Below are positions 5,161 to 5,528 of a DNA stretch of 5,528 nucleotides, piece after piece (position 1 is the stretch's first letter; each line of letters opens with the position of its first letter). Both the position numbers and the translations under genes were made by a program. Source of the stretch: an uncultured Eubacteriales bacterium. Its GTDB lineage: Bacteria > Bacillota > Clostridia > Christensenellales > UBA1242. The stretch is from contig CARBWQ010000072.1 in assembly GCA_948949055.1 (NCBI GenBank), positions 1-5,528 of the forward strand, written 5' to 3'. Below the pieces are notes generated by a model. It had not been told where the DNA came from and did not search any database. It saw only the letters and a program-made list of their open reading frames with translations.

Positions 5161-5528
5161 TTAAGCTTTCTCAATTTCATCTAAATCTTTTGTAGTGCAT
5201 TCTTCTTTAATCATTGCACTCTTTAATTCTTCTGCTTTTTCATCATACTTAGCACCTTGAACAACCTTTCTCACTTGCTTGCAAATGTAATCAAGTGCTA
5301 ATTTTGAATTATCTTTAACAGCATAAGTATTATATATTTCAGAAACAAGTCCCTTTTCAGTTAATCTTATTGCCTCAACTATAACATCATTCACAATAGG
5401 ATTTTCCTTATTTTTCTTTACTACATCTATTGGTGCTTGAAGACGAATTTCTTCATTTCTTTTCTCAGCTTCGAACAAAGGAGCTTGATACTCTTTTTGT
5501 ATTTTGTCGCCTAGCTCATAAATGTCCG
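5161..5528 (-). CDS. Unrecognised protein, 5' end beyond window
   Basis: The frame stays open from the right edge to TAA at 5163-5161, giving 121 visible C-terminal residues. It starts within the window as DIYELGDKIQKEYQAPLFEAEK. A TTG at 5478 could be called a start but has no ribosome-binding site, and the frame continues upstream, so the gene is treated as partial. The protein is hydrophilic, rich in Lys and Glu, predicted mostly helical, and has no membrane span or cysteine-metal cluster. A notable stretch is SKLALDYICKQVRKVVQGAKYDEKAEELK. The last 25 residues are strongly charged. It uses the ATA isoleucine codon repeatedly in a short span, suggesting weaker expression selection than the ribosomal genes. 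Its own terminator follows, so it is a separate transcription unit. I do not recognise the family. Confidence 0.75.
   Translation of the reverse strand, partial: DIYELGDKIQKEYQAPLFEAEKRNEEIRLQAPIDVVKKNKENPIVNDVIVEAIRLTEKGLVSEIYNTYAVKDNSKLALDYICKQVRKVVQGAKYDEKAEELKSAMIKEECTTKDLDEIEKA

Noticed and set aside
1..5528. CRISPR array, insertion sequence, tRNA or phage signals
   Set aside because: No regularly spaced repeats, transposase-like protein, terminal inverted repeats or tRNA fold were seen.

Overview
The window is the promoter-proximal part of a bacterial S10 ribosomal-protein operon, read entirely on the minus strand, so transcription runs from high to low coordinates. Gene order is rpsJ (S10), rplC (L3), rplD (L4), rplW (L23), rplB (L2), rpsS (S19), rplV (L22), rpsC (S3), rplP (L16), rpmC (L29), with rpmC cut by the left edge. 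The low G+C content, strong AGGAGG-type ribosome-binding sites, the extended N-terminus of L22 and the WNQHR...THGVGPVHREVGSMGA version of L3 point to a low-G+C Firmicute, most likely a member of the Clostridia. That placement is inferred from sequence style, not from a search.

Right to left: positions 5161-5528 hold the 3' end of an unrecognised minus-strand gene, followed by a clear intrinsic terminator (5117-5147). Positions 4956-5116 are AT-rich and gene-free, with a short palindrome and, next to the promoter, three phased A-tracts resembling an UP element. A near-consensus promoter (TTGACT, 17 bp, TATAAT, with extended -10 TG) at 4927-4955 predicts a start near 4920. A leader of about 260 nt (4660-4920) then precedes rpsJ. 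It folds by eye into a closed three-way-junction domain, an A/U hairpin, a second hairpin and a pair of alternative hairpins. It also carries a 28-codon ORF with a good ribosome-binding site.

Positions 4659 to 1 are tightly packed genes with gaps of 1-21 nt or overlaps of 1-11 nt. Several ribosome-binding sites lie inside the upstream gene or overlap its stop codon, consistent with one polycistronic mRNA and translational coupling. The products build both subunits: S10, S19 and S3 in the 30S head, and L3, L4, L23, L2, L22, L16 and L29 in the 50S (peptidyl-transferase core, exit tunnel and tunnel exit). In E. coli L4 represses this operon through its leader. Whether L4 acts on this leader is not shown by the sequence.

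The coding region is ordinary housekeeping DNA. The part most worth a second look is the 4756-4920 leader element with its embedded small ORF. Secondary points are the altered segment in S3, the L22 hairpin tip, and the unidentified upstream gene.
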